DNA from: Gammaproteobacteria bacterium
GTDB taxonomy: Bacteria > Pseudomonadota > Gammaproteobacteria > SZUA-229
Reading direction: 5' to 3'
Length of the DNA: 7,006 nucleotides
Assembly (NCBI GenBank): GCA_021768055.1
Contig: JAASSE010000051.1
Coordinates: 1-7,006 of the forward strand
The notes beneath the pieces were generated by a model. The model was given only the letters and a program-made list of their open reading frames with translations, did no database searches and was not told the DNA's origin. Of the stretch, positions 1-5,836 are shown one piece after another (the first letter of the stretch is position 1; every line of letters begins with the position of its first letter). A program made the translations under genes and the position numbers.

Positions 1-967
1 CCTCGATGAATGCCTCGCTTCAGTAGCGAGTCAATCCGAAAAGCAACGCATCAAGAGTATGATGTACGCGATTCGCTCGCGCGTGATGGAGGGCCACAGC
101 CTGGCCACCGGTCTCGGTGAATACCCCAGGGTGTTCTCGGAACTGTACCGCGCGACTATCGATGCCGGCGAAAAATCCGGCCACCTCGATACCGTGCTGG
201 AACGCCTTGCCGACTACACCGAGAGCCGCCAGGAACTGCAGGGCAAAGTCAGGCAGGCGCTGATCTACCCGGCATTCCTGTCAATTTTTGCAGTCGCAAT
301 CGTGATTTTCCTGATGACCAACATCGTGCCCCAGGTCGTATCCGTGTTTGAAGACATCGGCCAGGACCTGCCCGGGCTGACGCTGTCGCTGATCGCGATC
401 AGTGATTTCGTCACCGGTTACGGTATTTACCTGCTGCTGATTCTTGTCGCGGTGACCATGGGTGTGAAATCACTGCTGCAAAAACCGTATTACCGGGAGC
501 GCTACCATCGCATGCTGTTGCAACTGCCGGTGATACAACGGCTGGTGCGCGGGCTCAATACCGCACTGTTCACGCGCACCTTCAGCATACTTTCCAGCAG
601 CGGCGTCACCGTGCTGGAGTCAATGCGAATATCCGCCCAGGTGGTTAACAACCTGCCGATGCGCAACGCCATCATGGATGCGACCGAACGCGTGCGTGAA
701 GGCTCGGGCATCAAGGCCGCGCTCGATCACAGCAAGCTGTTCCCGCCGATGACCCTGCAGCTGATTGCCAGCGGCGAGAACAGCGGTAATCTTGAAGAAA
801 TGCTGGACCGTGCCGCCACCCAGCAGGAACGTGAACAGGTCACCCTGATCGCCTATATCGTCGGTATCTTCGAACCGGCCATTATTCTGACCATGGGTGT
901 GCTGGTGCTATTGATCGTACTCGGCATTCTGCTGCCGATTTTTGACCTCAATCAACTTGTGAAGTAG
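1..967 (+). CDS. gspF: GspF, T2SS inner-membrane platform protein (5' partial)
   Basis: GspF is the polytopic inner-membrane platform protein of the T2SS; it contacts the GspE ATPase and GspL in the cytoplasm and is thought to help drive pseudopilin assembly. The frame is open from base 2 with no stop before the first internal ATG (59), so the true start lies left of the window. About 321 residues are visible, against roughly 400 for the family, so about 80 N-terminal residues are missing. Counting from base 2, the repeated T2SSF signatures are GEKSGHL (about 56-62) and GENSGNL (about 258-264), and the second domain carries SSSGVTVLESM (about 198-208). Hydrophobic segments lie at about 87-109, 130-155 and 284-313, matching the usual three-helix topology. 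The stop is TAG at 965-967. The last 60 nt are shared with the convergent rrtA gene. Family assignment is near certain; the upstream neighbour is presumably gspE, by synteny only. Confidence 0.96.
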   Translation, partial: LDECLASVASQSEKQRIKSMMYAIRSRVMEGHSLATGLGEYPRVFSELYRATIDAGEKSGHLDTVLERLADYTESRQELQGKVRQALIYPAFLSIFAVAIVIFLMTNIVPQVVSVFEDIGQDLPGLTLSLIAISDFVTGYGIYLLLILVAVTMGVKSLLQKPYYRERYHRMLLQLPVIQRLVRGLNTALFTRTFSILSSSGVTVLESMRISAQVVNNLPMRNAIMDATERVREGSGIKAALDHSKLFPPMTLQLIASGENSGNLEEMLDRAATQQEREQVTLIAYIVGIFEPAIILTMGVLVLLIVLGILLPIFDLNQLVK

Positions 968-1552
968 GTGCAGGGGTTTGGTGATCAGCACCGCCACCAG
1001 GCCGGCCATGGCGCCGTAAAGATGCGCCTCCACGATCACCCTGCCGCCGGTCATCTCCTCCGAACCTGGCATCGCGCCGGCCATGTATTCCCAGAACAGC
1101 TTGCTGCAGAGCAGCAACAGCAGCACATAACCGCTGAACGGGTAAAAGCGGATTTCACGGATAGCACCGTAAACAAACAGCCCGTGCAGCACGCCGGACA
1201 TACCTACATACCAGACCAGTTCCGGGTGATACAGGTACAGCCCCAGGCCAACGACCAGCGCAGTGAACAGCAGCACGAACAGCCAGTCCAGGATGCTGCC
1301 GTAGAGGCTGAAAAACACCGCGATGATGGCAAGCCCGGCCATGTTCAGCGCCCAGTGCGTCCAGTTGAGGTGGACCAGGTGCCCGGTCAGCAACAGCCAG
1401 TACTGGCCCTGGTCAATCAGCGCACGATCAAACTGGAAGTCGCTGGCCATGCCGGCCGACTGCAGGCTGAAACAGATAATGAAAATGAACAGCCATAATA
1501 TGTGGTTCCACTGCGCTTGAATCCGGTTTTTAATAGGCACCTGTATACGCAT
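908..1552 (-). CDS. rrtA: Rhombosortase, rhomboid-family intramembrane serine protease
   Basis: This 214-residue protein is a rhomboid-type intramembrane protease of the rhombosortase subfamily, whose known role is to cleave the C-terminal GlyGly-CTERM sorting tail of exported proteins in the inner membrane. The visible motifs are a first hydrophobic segment at about 17-33; HLNWTHWALNM at 61-71, which fits the rhomboid HxxxxHxxxN pattern; the nucleophile motif GMSG at 117-120 (Ser119) followed by VLHG; and EAHLYGAMAG at 175-184, giving the catalytic His177 in HxxGA. Several further membrane helices lie between them. The small size, without extra N- or C-terminal domains, fits rhombosortase better than GlpG, which carries a cytoplasmic N-terminal domain. 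The start ATG (1552-1550) has AAGGA nine bases upstream. The gene opposes its gsp neighbours: it diverges from gspG across 85 bp and its 3' end runs 60 bp into gspF. Its C-terminal tail after about residue 195 is polar and lies largely in the overlap, so it may be dispensable. Assignment to the rhomboid family is very strong and to rhombosortase strong. Confidence 0.92.
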   Translation of the reverse strand: MRIQVPIKNRIQAQWNHILWLFIFIICFSLQSAGMASDFQFDRALIDQGQYWLLLTGHLVHLNWTHWALNMAGLAIIAVFFSLYGSILDWLFVLLFTALVVGLGLYLYHPELVWYVGMSGVLHGLFVYGAIREIRFYPFSGYVLLLLLCSKLFWEYMAGAMPGSEEMTGGRVIVEAHLYGAMAGLVAVLITKPLHLLHKLIEVKNRQQNAEYDQ

Positions 1553-1561
1553 TTGGTATTA

Positions 1562-1566
1562 TCCTT
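1562..1566 (-). promoter_or_regulatory. Ribosome binding site of rrtA
   Basis: On the minus strand AAGGA lies nine bases before the ATG at 1552-1550. This is a good Shine-Dalgarno match at standard spacing and supports that ATG as the rrtA start. Confidence 0.7.
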
Positions 1567-1624
1567 ATTGAATTAACCCGCGATACGCCACTCTAACCTG
1601 TCAGTTACCGTTTCGCAAAACACT

Positions 1625-1628
1625 GGAG
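1625..1628 (+). promoter_or_regulatory. Ribosome binding site of gspG, supports a GTG start
   Basis: GGAG (1625-1628) lies nine bases before GTG at 1638-1640. It decides in favour of the GTG start over the in-frame ATG at 1674, which would leave only a three-residue prepilin leader and has no purine-rich site at proper spacing. Confidence 0.65.
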
Positions 1629-1637
1629 TTGTAATCA

Positions 1638-2093
1638 GTGAAGCATGCTCAAACAAATCCGTCACCACTTAACATGCGGGGCTTTACCCTGATCGAGATC
1701 ATGGTCGTGGTGGTGATTCTCGGTATCCTTGCCAGCGTGATTGCACCGCGCATCATGGACAACCCGGACAAGGCCCGCGTGTCCAAGGCCATGCATGACA
1801 TCAATGCGCTTGAAAGCGCGCTCGATGTATACAGGCTGGATAATTATACCTACCCGACAACCGACCAGGGTCTTGAGGCCCTGATCAGAAAACCCACTGA
1901 TTCACCCGAGCCGCCCAACTGGAAAGAAGGCGGCTACGTCAAGCGCCTGAAGAAAGACCCCTGGGGTAATGACTACCTGTATCTAAGCCCGGGCGAACAC
2001 GGCGAAATCGACATCTACTCGCTCGGTGCAGACGGTGCCCCGGGTGGTGATGGATTCAATGCAGACATCGGTAACTGGGACAGCGATTCGTAG
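1638..2093 (+). CDS. gspG: GspG, major pseudopilin
   Basis: GspG is the major subunit of the periplasmic pseudopilus. It is made as a prepilin, cleaved and N-methylated by the prepilin peptidase (GspO/PilD, not in the window), and polymerised on the GspF/GspL platform. The protein has 151 residues. A 15-residue leader ends in RG, followed by FTLIE at 16-20, so mature Phe1 is residue 16 and the essential Glu5 is Glu20. The hydrophobic helix runs from about 18 to 37. The C-terminal half has the GspG hallmarks [11 protein letters not shown] (72-82), DPWGNDYLY (107-115) and [12 protein letters not shown] (128-139), the last belonging to the calcium-binding loop of the family. The start is GTG with a good ribosome binding site, a slightly weak initiation codon for what should be the most abundant pseudopilin. 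It is the first gene of the gspG-N run and diverges from rrtA. Confidence 0.97.
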   Translation: MKHAQTNPSPLNMRGFTLIEIMVVVVILGILASVIAPRIMDNPDKARVSKAMHDINALESALDVYRLDNYTYPTTDQGLEALIRKPTDSPEPPNWKEGGYVKRLKKDPWGNDYLYLSPGEHGEIDIYSLGADGAPGGDGFNADIGNWDSDS

Positions 2094-2101
2094 TCCTGTG
2101 A

Positions 2102-2118
2102 TCGGTCGAGCCGGCCGA
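2102..2118 (+). other. Small hairpin at the gspG-gspH junction
   Basis: TCGGTCG (2102-2108) and CGGCCGA (2112-2118) can form a seven-base-pair RNA stem with one G-U pair and a three-base loop, starting nine bases after the gspG stop. No T-tract follows, so it is not a classic intrinsic terminator. It could protect the 3' end of a processed gspG transcript or reduce translation of gspH, both of which would favour excess GspG over the minor pseudopilins. It lies only six bases before the GTG at 2125. The pairing is seen directly; the function is inferred and untested. Confidence 0.35.
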
Positions 2119-2124
2119 ACACCT

Positions 2125-2658
2125 GTGCGCTTGATTAAACAACCGGGTTTCAGCCTGCTGGAACTGCTGGTCGTGATCGTCATCATCTCGATACTGATCA
2201 CCTTCTCCACGCTCGCAATCCGCGGAACCTCACCGCAAGAACTGATACAAACCGAAGCACAGCGACTCGACCGCATTGTGCAACTTGCCCTGGAAGAAGC
2301 CATACTCAAGGGTGAAGAGTACGGCATCGAGTTCCTGCCCAATGGATACCGCTTCCTGCGCTATAGCGAAGACGCATGGCAGCCGATGAGCGAAGACAAA
2401 CTGTTGCGCCAGCGTGATCTGCCTCCAGGCATGGGTATCGAACTCGAAATTGAAAATATTGCAGTTATTATCGATGAGACCAGTGACGATGAAGACGAAA
2501 ATAAAAAGAAAAAATTCAAGCCCCAGGTTTTTCTGTTATCAAGCGGTGAGATATCACCCGAGTTCAAAGTACACCTGGTAATGCCGGGCGTGAGTACCAG
2601 CTATATCGTGTCAGGTTATGTCGATGGCAACCACGAAGCAAAGATCAGCGAGTTATAA
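2125..2658 (+). CDS. gspH: GspH, minor pseudopilin
   Basis: GspH is a minor pseudopilin of the pseudopilus, placed next to the GspI-J-K tip complex in the periplasm. From GTG 2125 it has 177 residues, with an eight-residue leader ending in PG and then FSLLE, giving the prepilin peptidase site and the conserved Glu5 (residue 13). The hydrophobic helix runs to about residue 30. Family-like stretches are EAQRLDRIVQLALEEAI (44-60), YGIEFLPNGYRFL (66-78) and FLLSSGEISP (136-145). Start choice is uncertain: the frame is open upstream into gspG with GTG 2026, ATG 2050, ATG 2059 and GTG 2098 also possible. I prefer 2125 because it gives a normal leader length; 2059 would overlap gspG by 35 nt and give a 30-residue leader. 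No clear ribosome binding site precedes 2125, so coupling to gspG translation is likely. An acidic run followed by KKKK (about 118-130) is an odd, probably exposed loop. The 3' end overlaps gspI. Confidence 0.9.
   Translation: MRLIKQPGFSLLELLVVIVIISILITFSTLAIRGTSPQELIQTEAQRLDRIVQLALEEAILKGEEYGIEFLPNGYRFLRYSEDAWQPMSEDKLLRQRDLPPGMGIELEIENIAVIIDETSDDEDENKKKKFKPQVFLLSSGEISPEFKVHLVMPGVSTSYIVSGYVDGNHEAKISEL
2613..2615 (+). promoter_or_regulatory. Ribosome binding site of gspI inside gspH
   Basis: AGG (2613-2615) is eight bases before ATG 2624 but only two bases before ATG 2618. It therefore favours 2624 as the gspI initiation codon. The match is short, so this is only moderate evidence. Confidence 0.4.
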
Positions 2659-3052
2659 ACGGATATCCAGCCGGGGATTCACCCTGATCGAGGTACTTGT
2701 CGCACTCGTCATTATCACCATTGCACTAAGCGCCCTGATCAGCACTTCAGGCAGCCAGGCCAGCAGTGCCACTTATCTTAAGCAGAAATCAATTGCGCAC
2801 TGGGTCGCGATGAATGAGATCACCCAGTTGCAGGTCCAGAAAGCCTGGCTCGAAAAAGGCAGCAAGGACGGCAGCGCAACCATGGCGGGTACGGAATGGT
2901 ACTGGACCGTGTCCGTTAAAGAAACAGAAGATAAAGATTCACGCCAGGTGGAATTCAGGATTTTCACAGACAAGGACCGTGAGGACAACGTCACCCGTTT
3001 GACCGGCTATCTCTCCAGACCAAAAGCAGCGTTGGATGTAGCACAACCATGA
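2624..3052 (+). CDS. gspI: GspI, minor pseudopilin
   Basis: GspI is a minor pseudopilin that forms the tip complex with GspJ and GspK and is thought to nucleate pseudopilus assembly. From ATG 2624 it has 142 residues: an 18-residue leader ending in RG, then FTLIEVLVAL, giving the peptidase site and conserved Glu5, and a hydrophobic helix to about residue 38. The segment AHWVAMNEITQLQ (about 58-70) is typical of GspI just after the transmembrane helix, and the length fits the family. An alternative ATG at 2618 adds two residues and has worse ribosome-binding-site spacing. The 5' end overlaps gspH by 35 nt, a longer overlap than elsewhere in the operon. The 3' end shares ATGA (3049-3052) with gspJ, so translation of the two is coupled. 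Confidence 0.95.
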   Translation: MATTKQRSASYKRISSRGFTLIEVLVALVIITIALSALISTSGSQASSATYLKQKSIAHWVAMNEITQLQVQKAWLEKGSKDGSATMAGTEWYWTVSVKETEDKDSRQVEFRIFTDKDREDNVTRLTGYLSRPKAALDVAQP

Positions 3053-3672
3053 CCAATGTACGCCATTATCACACCGGTTTTACCCTGCTTGAGCTGCTGG
3101 TCGCAGTCGTGGTATTCGCGATTCTGTCAGTCATGGCTTATGGCGGCCTCAGCAATGTCATCGACAACAGCCAGCGCACGGATGAGTCAATGCAGCGTCT
3201 GCAGCAGGTACAGATGGCGATGCTGAATATTTCACGCGATTTCACCCAGCTTTCCGAACGCAATATCCGCGATGAATACGGCAATTCGAATAATTACATA
3301 ATGAACGCAGAGGGCCTGGATATCTTCGTCGAATTCAGCCGTGGCGGCAGGCGCAACCCTGCACAGATGACGCGCAGTAATTTGCAGCGCGTGGCGTACA
3401 AACTCGAGCAAAACAAACTCTCGCGCTTACACTGGCCACACCTTGACCGCAGCCAGGAAATGCAGCCGTATGAGTCTGTACTGCTGGAGAATGTTGAAAG
3501 CGCAGGCGTGCGCTACCTCGACAGCAATAACGAATGGCACAATGAATGGCCGCCACTCAATGCGAGCGCACAGGCAGATGGTGAAAGCACGATACTGACC
3601 GCTATAGAATTCAACATGGAGTTACAGGACTGGGGTGAACTGACCCGATTGTTCATGGTGGACACCACATGA
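3049..3672 (+). CDS. gspJ: GspJ, minor pseudopilin
   Basis: GspJ is a minor pseudopilin and part of the I-J-K pseudopilus tip. The protein has 207 residues. A ten-residue leader ends in TG, followed by FTLLELLVAVVVFAIL, with conserved Glu5 at residue 15. After the helix come family-like segments: RLQQVQMAMLNISRDFTQL (50-68), DIFVEFSRGGRRNP (91-104), RVAYKLE (114-120) with LHWPHLDRS following, and LLENVESAGVRYLD (145-158). GspJ usually has about 200 residues, so this is full length. The start ATG overlaps the gspI stop (ATGA), and the stop overlaps the gspK start in the same way (3669-3672). Confidence in the family is high because the region after the prepilin helix is specific to GspJ and unlike other pseudopilins. 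Confidence 0.96.
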   Translation: MTNVRHYHTGFTLLELLVAVVVFAILSVMAYGGLSNVIDNSQRTDESMQRLQQVQMAMLNISRDFTQLSERNIRDEYGNSNNYIMNAEGLDIFVEFSRGGRRNPAQMTRSNLQRVAYKLEQNKLSRLHWPHLDRSQEMQPYESVLLENVESAGVRYLDSNNEWHNEWPPLNASAQADGESTILTAIEFNMELQDWGELTRLFMVDTT

Positions 3673-4607
3673 GCAGGCCAGACATTCAAAAGGGTGTTGC
3701 CATCATAACTGCGCTATTGATCGTTGCCATCGCCACTACGGTCAGCGTTGCTTTCAGTACGCGGCTGCAACTCGATGTACGCAGAACCAGCAACATGATT
3801 TCCGCAGACCAGGCCTATCTGAATGCACTTGCCGCTGAAAGCTGGAGCCGCCGAATACTGAAACAGGATCGCGAAGACAGCGACATTGACCACCTCGGTG
3901 AAGACTGGGCGATCGAGCTACCTGCCCTTCCTGTCGAAGGCGGCTCGATCAGGGGCAAGCTGACCGACTTGCAGGCCTGTTTCAACCTGAACTCGTTACA
4001 GGGTGATGCGCAAGATGCAGGCAGCGCTGTTGCACGTGCCCGCTTTGAACGACTGCTGGTAAATCTCGATGTCAACAGCACGGTTTCGCAATCAGTGATC
4101 GACTGGATCGACAGCGATGTTGAAACAACCATCCCTGATGGCGCAGAAGATAATTATTACATGGGCCTGGAAAAACCCTACCGCACAGCAAACGCACCGA
4201 TGCACAGCGTCAGTGAGCTCAGACTGGTCAGGGGTTTCGAAAATCCCGATACCTACGCAGCTATACTTCCCTATGTATGCACACTGGATGCGAACACGCC
4301 GCTCAACGTCAACACGGCACTGGCAGAAGTGCTAAGATCCCTCAGTGAAGAATTCAGTGAAAGCGATATCGAATCCATAATCGAACAACGAACAGATAAT
4401 GCATTCAACTCCATTGACGAGTTCAAGGCCTTCGGTGACAACGAGAAAAAAATAACAATTTACGATGGATTGTCTGTAAACACTGATTATTTCATGCTGC
4501 AAACAGAGTCGACAATCGGACAGGTGCGCGTTATCACCTATAGTGTTATTGAACGCAGCGATGACGGCAGCACCAGGGTAGTGGCACGCACACAGGGTGT
4601 GTATTAA
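3669..4607 (+). CDS. gspK: GspK, minor pseudopilin at the pseudopilus tip
   Basis: GspK is the largest minor pseudopilin and caps the pseudopilus tip with GspI and GspJ. The protein has 312 residues, normal for the family. A nine-residue leader ends in KG, followed by VAIITALLIVAIATTVSVAF. Mature position 5 is Thr instead of the usual Glu; loss of this Glu is characteristic of GspK and fits a tip position where no subunit lies above it. Diagnostic stretches are DLQACFNLNSL (100-110), VIDWIDSD (143-150), DGAEDNYYMGLEKPYRTANA (157-176), SVSELRLVRGF (180-190) and LNVNTALAEVL (212-222). The acidic positions near 157-161 lie in the area where the family binds calcium. Only two cysteines occur (104 and 204), a possible disulfide. 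The start overlaps the gspJ stop by 4 nt (ATGA) and the stop overlaps the gspL start by 1 nt (TAATG). Confidence 0.97.
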   Translation: MSRPDIQKGVAIITALLIVAIATTVSVAFSTRLQLDVRRTSNMISADQAYLNALAAESWSRRILKQDREDSDIDHLGEDWAIELPALPVEGGSIRGKLTDLQACFNLNSLQGDAQDAGSAVARARFERLLVNLDVNSTVSQSVIDWIDSDVETTIPDGAEDNYYMGLEKPYRTANAPMHSVSELRLVRGFENPDTYAAILPYVCTLDANTPLNVNTALAEVLRSLSEEFSESDIESIIEQRTDNAFNSIDEFKAFGDNEKKITIYDGLSVNTDYFMLQTESTIGQVRVITYSVIERSDDGSTRVVARTQGVY

Positions 4608-5836
4608 TGGCTGACACCCTGCTTATACATTTCGATCCCGCGCATCCGCAGCAGGCCAGCTGGTCTCACGTCAATAACCACGGTGAACTAACCAGCCGCA
4701 TAACCACGGGTGAACTTGCTGATGCCACCGAGGTTGCAAACAGTTATCGCGTAGTGGTGATACTGGACAGCTTCAGCGTTCATCTCAACCATGTAAAACT
4801 ACCGACTAGTAACCGCCAGAAAATGCTGCGCGCGGTACCTTATGCGCTGGAAGAACAACTCGCCGAAGATGTTGATGATTTTCACTTTGTTATCGGCAAA
4901 TCCGACACCCCGATGGGTACACCGGTCGCCGGTATTCGCAAGGAAGTGCTGAAAAATGTAATACAGATATTTGAGCAGGCAGGAATCCACCTGGACGCAA
5001 TTATACCTGATGCATTATGCCTGCCTGCCTCACCTGAACAATGGTCAGTGTTGATTCATGATAACAAGGCGCTGATCCAGTTTGACACAGAAATCGGCAC
5101 CGCCATCGACACCAATATTCTGCCGTTGATGCTGCAAGCCAGCATTGACCGGGCAGAACAAAAACCGGAAAAGCTGACGCTGTTTTATCTAGACGGCACC
5201 ACGTTGGATACAGCCATTGACGAAGTGAACAGTGATGCCGAGATCATCAAGCTGGCATACAACACGCACCCACTGGTGGTATTTTGCGGCGAGTTCAAAC
5301 GGGCATTACAACTGAACCTGCTGCAGGACAAATTCAAACCCAAACGCAAAAGCAGCGGTCAGTGGCAACGCTGGCGTATTGCAGCTTCGCTGGCTGCAAT
5401 ATGGGCAGTTCTCTACCTGGGTACCACCGGTTTAGAGATTGTCAAACTTGACAAGGCCAATAGCGCATTGAGTGCCCAGATCGAAGGCATATACAAAAAA
5501 ACGTTCCCGCGAAGCAAACGTATCGTAAACCCGCGGGTACAGATGGAGCAGAAGCTTAATGAACTCAAGGGCGGCGGCGTACAAAGCAGTCAGTTCATGG
5601 CCTTGCTGACAAACTCCGTGACTGCACTGAGCGGTGCCAAAAACGTCACCATCCAGTCCATTGACTTTCGCAATAATCGCATGGACATTGGGATTACCAG
5701 TACCAACCTGCAATCCGTGGAAACCCTGAACAAGCAATTAAACGCCAATCGCAACCTCAAAGCTGAAATCGTTTCCGCCACTTCCGAGAAAAATATCGTC
5801 AAAGGCAGCATCAGGCTGCAAAAGGCAGGCACATGA
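4607..5836 (+). CDS. gspL: GspL, inner-membrane protein that docks the GspE ATPase
   Basis: GspL is a bitopic inner-membrane protein whose cytoplasmic actin-like domain binds the GspE ATPase and whose periplasmic ferredoxin-like domain pairs with GspM. The protein has 409 residues, normal for the family. The cytoplasmic part covers about 1-255, with VPYALEEQLAEDVDDFHF (77-94) and RALQLNLLQDKFKPKR (232-247), both typical of GspL. One transmembrane helix lies at about 257-277. The periplasmic part opens with a GspL-like stretch at about 297-316 (key residues FPRSKR, then NPR and MEQKL) and ends in a small alpha-beta fold. AGGGTG about nine bases upstream serves as ribosome binding site. It overlaps gspK by 1 nt and gspM by 4 nt (ATGA, 5833-5836), consistent with coupled synthesis of the GspL-GspM pair. 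Confidence 0.97.
   Translation: MADTLLIHFDPAHPQQASWSHVNNHGELTSRITTGELADATEVANSYRVVVILDSFSVHLNHVKLPTSNRQKMLRAVPYALEEQLAEDVDDFHFVIGKSDTPMGTPVAGIRKEVLKNVIQIFEQAGIHLDAIIPDALCLPASPEQWSVLIHDNKALIQFDTEIGTAIDTNILPLMLQASIDRAEQKPEKLTLFYLDGTTLDTAIDEVNSDAEIIKLAYNTHPLVVFCGEFKRALQLNLLQDKFKPKRKSSGQWQRWRIAASLAAIWAVLYLGTTGLEIVKLDKANSALSAQIEGIYKKTFPRSKRIVNPRVQMEQKLNELKGGGVQSSQFMALLTNSVTALSGAKNVTIQSIDFRNNRMDIGITSTNLQSVETLNKQLNANRNLKAEIVSATSEKNIVKGSIRLQKAGT

Larger units (their letters stand above)
1553..1637. promoter_or_regulatory. Divergent rrtA/gspG intergenic region, candidate promoters
   Basis: This 85-bp gap is the only non-coding stretch of note in the window and must carry any promoter that serves rrtA and any internal promoter for gspG onward. 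By eye, a minus-strand sigma70-like pair TTGCGA (1618-1613) and TAGAGT (1595-1590), 17 bp apart with 4/6 matches each, would drive rrtA. A plus-strand pair TTGAAT (1568-1573) and TCTAAC (1592-1597), 18 bp apart with 4/6 matches each, would drive gspG. The two candidates overlap, so if both are real they could compete for polymerase. Matches of this quality occur by chance, so the individual boxes are weak; the argument for a promoter here rests mainly on the divergent gene layout. Confidence 0.35.

Noticed and set aside
967..992. Inverted repeat GGTGC/GCACC just past the gspF stop as a terminator
   Set aside because: The stem is only five bases with a 16-base loop, no T-tract follows on either strand, and it lies inside rrtA coding sequence.
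968..1498. Plus-strand open frame of 176 codons directly after the gspF stop, in the same frame
   Set aside because: It is the mirror of rrtA. Its product is rich in Gln, His and Arg without any recognisable motif, while the minus strand encodes a clear rhomboid with catalytic residues.
1594..1607. Short inverted repeat TAAC/GTTA in the divergent gap as an operator
   Set aside because: Only four base pairs with unpaired inner bases; this is expected by chance in an 85-bp region.
1983..2342. Minus-strand open frame of 119 codons over gspG-gspH
   Set aside because: It is a Ser/Arg/Thr-rich shadow of the pseudopilin genes with no motif of its own.
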